Made by a program: the position numbers and the translations under genes. The notes below the pieces were generated by a model, which was not told the origin of the DNA, searched no databases, and was given only the letters and a program-made list of their open reading frames with translations. Below, piece after piece: positions 13,331-13,574 of a stretch of 13,574 bases of DNA. Location: positions 1 through 13,574 of the forward strand of contig JBPCJY010000020.1 of assembly GCA_051004815.1 (NCBI GenBank). The letters run 5' to 3'. This DNA is from JBBQXY01 sp051004815 (GTDB lineage Bacteria > Chloroflexota > Ktedonobacteria > Ktedonobacterales > Ktedonobacteraceae). The stretch's first letter is position 1. Each line of letters starts with the position of its first letter.

Positions 13331-13574
13331 TCAACCAGCAATGTTTTTCTCAAAAATTACCCTGCTCGGTGTAAGCCTGACCAGCAGTTCCCCTGGGACG
13401 CCGTTACGTTTACCGAACGCTTCGGCCTGCTCCTCGCCCATATATCTACCGTTCTCTAAAACATGGACATTTGGGACACAGCCCAAACATCGCCTTTAGT
13501 TCCTGCTTCAACGAGAGTAGTTTCACTTACAGGAAACTGCAAGCCAGAGCTACTCTCTCCACAGGCGTTTTGTG
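13331..13574 (-). pseudogene. 3' end of a minus-strand gene, apparently frameshifted, running off the window
   Basis: Two adjacent minus-strand frames read like one protein. One is open from the window edge to a stop at 13456 (38 aa, including FPVSETTLVEAGTKGDVWAV). The other is open from about 13500 to a stop at 13331 and reads LENGRYMGEEQAEAFGKRNG, then VPGELLVRLTPSRVIFEKNI. A one-base shift near 13460-13500 would join them. Alternatively the first frame ends a real gene and the second is a separate 36-aa ORF from ATG 13441, which has only a weak ribosome site (GGTAG). I do not recognise the family. No strong terminator follows; a 5-bp hairpin at 13242-13259 is weak. Confidence 0.35.

Overview
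The window looks like chromosomal DNA from a Ktedonobacteria-type Chloroflexota bacterium. This is an inference from gene content, not a database match. The main pointers are a membrane Ser/Thr kinase with an Ala/Thr-rich Chloroflexi-style linker and a jelly-roll-like ectodomain, a Thermus-like seven-iron ferredoxin, a D-hydantoinase, a DUF11/PA14-like secreted protein, and REP-like GC-rich repeats of the GGGGCGATCCCTTGC type. Sigma-70-like promoters and clear Shine-Dalgarno sites are visible. Nearly everything from 250 to 10730 is on the minus strand; only the secreted protein (11227-13068) is on the plus strand.

Layout, left to right. Positions 1-227 form a huge near-perfect inverted repeat just past the stop of a 12-repeat TPR protein (250-1665). 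Next come a GntR/HutC-family regulator (1915-2655) with a visible promoter and probable operator, a perfect 37-bp hairpin, and thioredoxin (2839-3177). A second long hairpin (3372-3424) closes a three-gene operon transcribed from 5143 downward: a proline-rich protein with a C-terminal zinc ribbon, a 70-aa zinc-binding protein, and a Bax-inhibitor-1 family membrane protein. A 7Fe ferredoxin (5258-5515) has its own near-consensus promoter. D-hydantoinase (5685-7067) lies 19 nt behind a 667-aa receptor Ser/Thr kinase (7087-9090), apparently as one transcript.

From about 9.1 kb onward the DNA is visibly more AT-rich and less densely coded. It holds a 50-aa single-pass membrane protein with a strong ribosome binding site (9576-9728), a DUF1361 membrane protein (10140-10730), and a 613-aa secreted PA14-like/DUF11 protein (11227-13068) with a textbook intrinsic terminator. 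At the right edge, on the minus strand, is a probable gene fragment that seems to be split by a frameshift.

I see no CRISPR array, tRNA, rRNA, transposase or complete defence system. The most unusual signals are: long hairpins 10-22 nt behind three minus-strand stop codons; the two zinc-ribbon proteins co-transcribed with a BI-1 protein that seems to lack the usual aspartate pair; the kinase-hydantoinase coupling; the 50-aa membrane peptide; and the C-terminal domain of the secreted protein, which I do not recognise.
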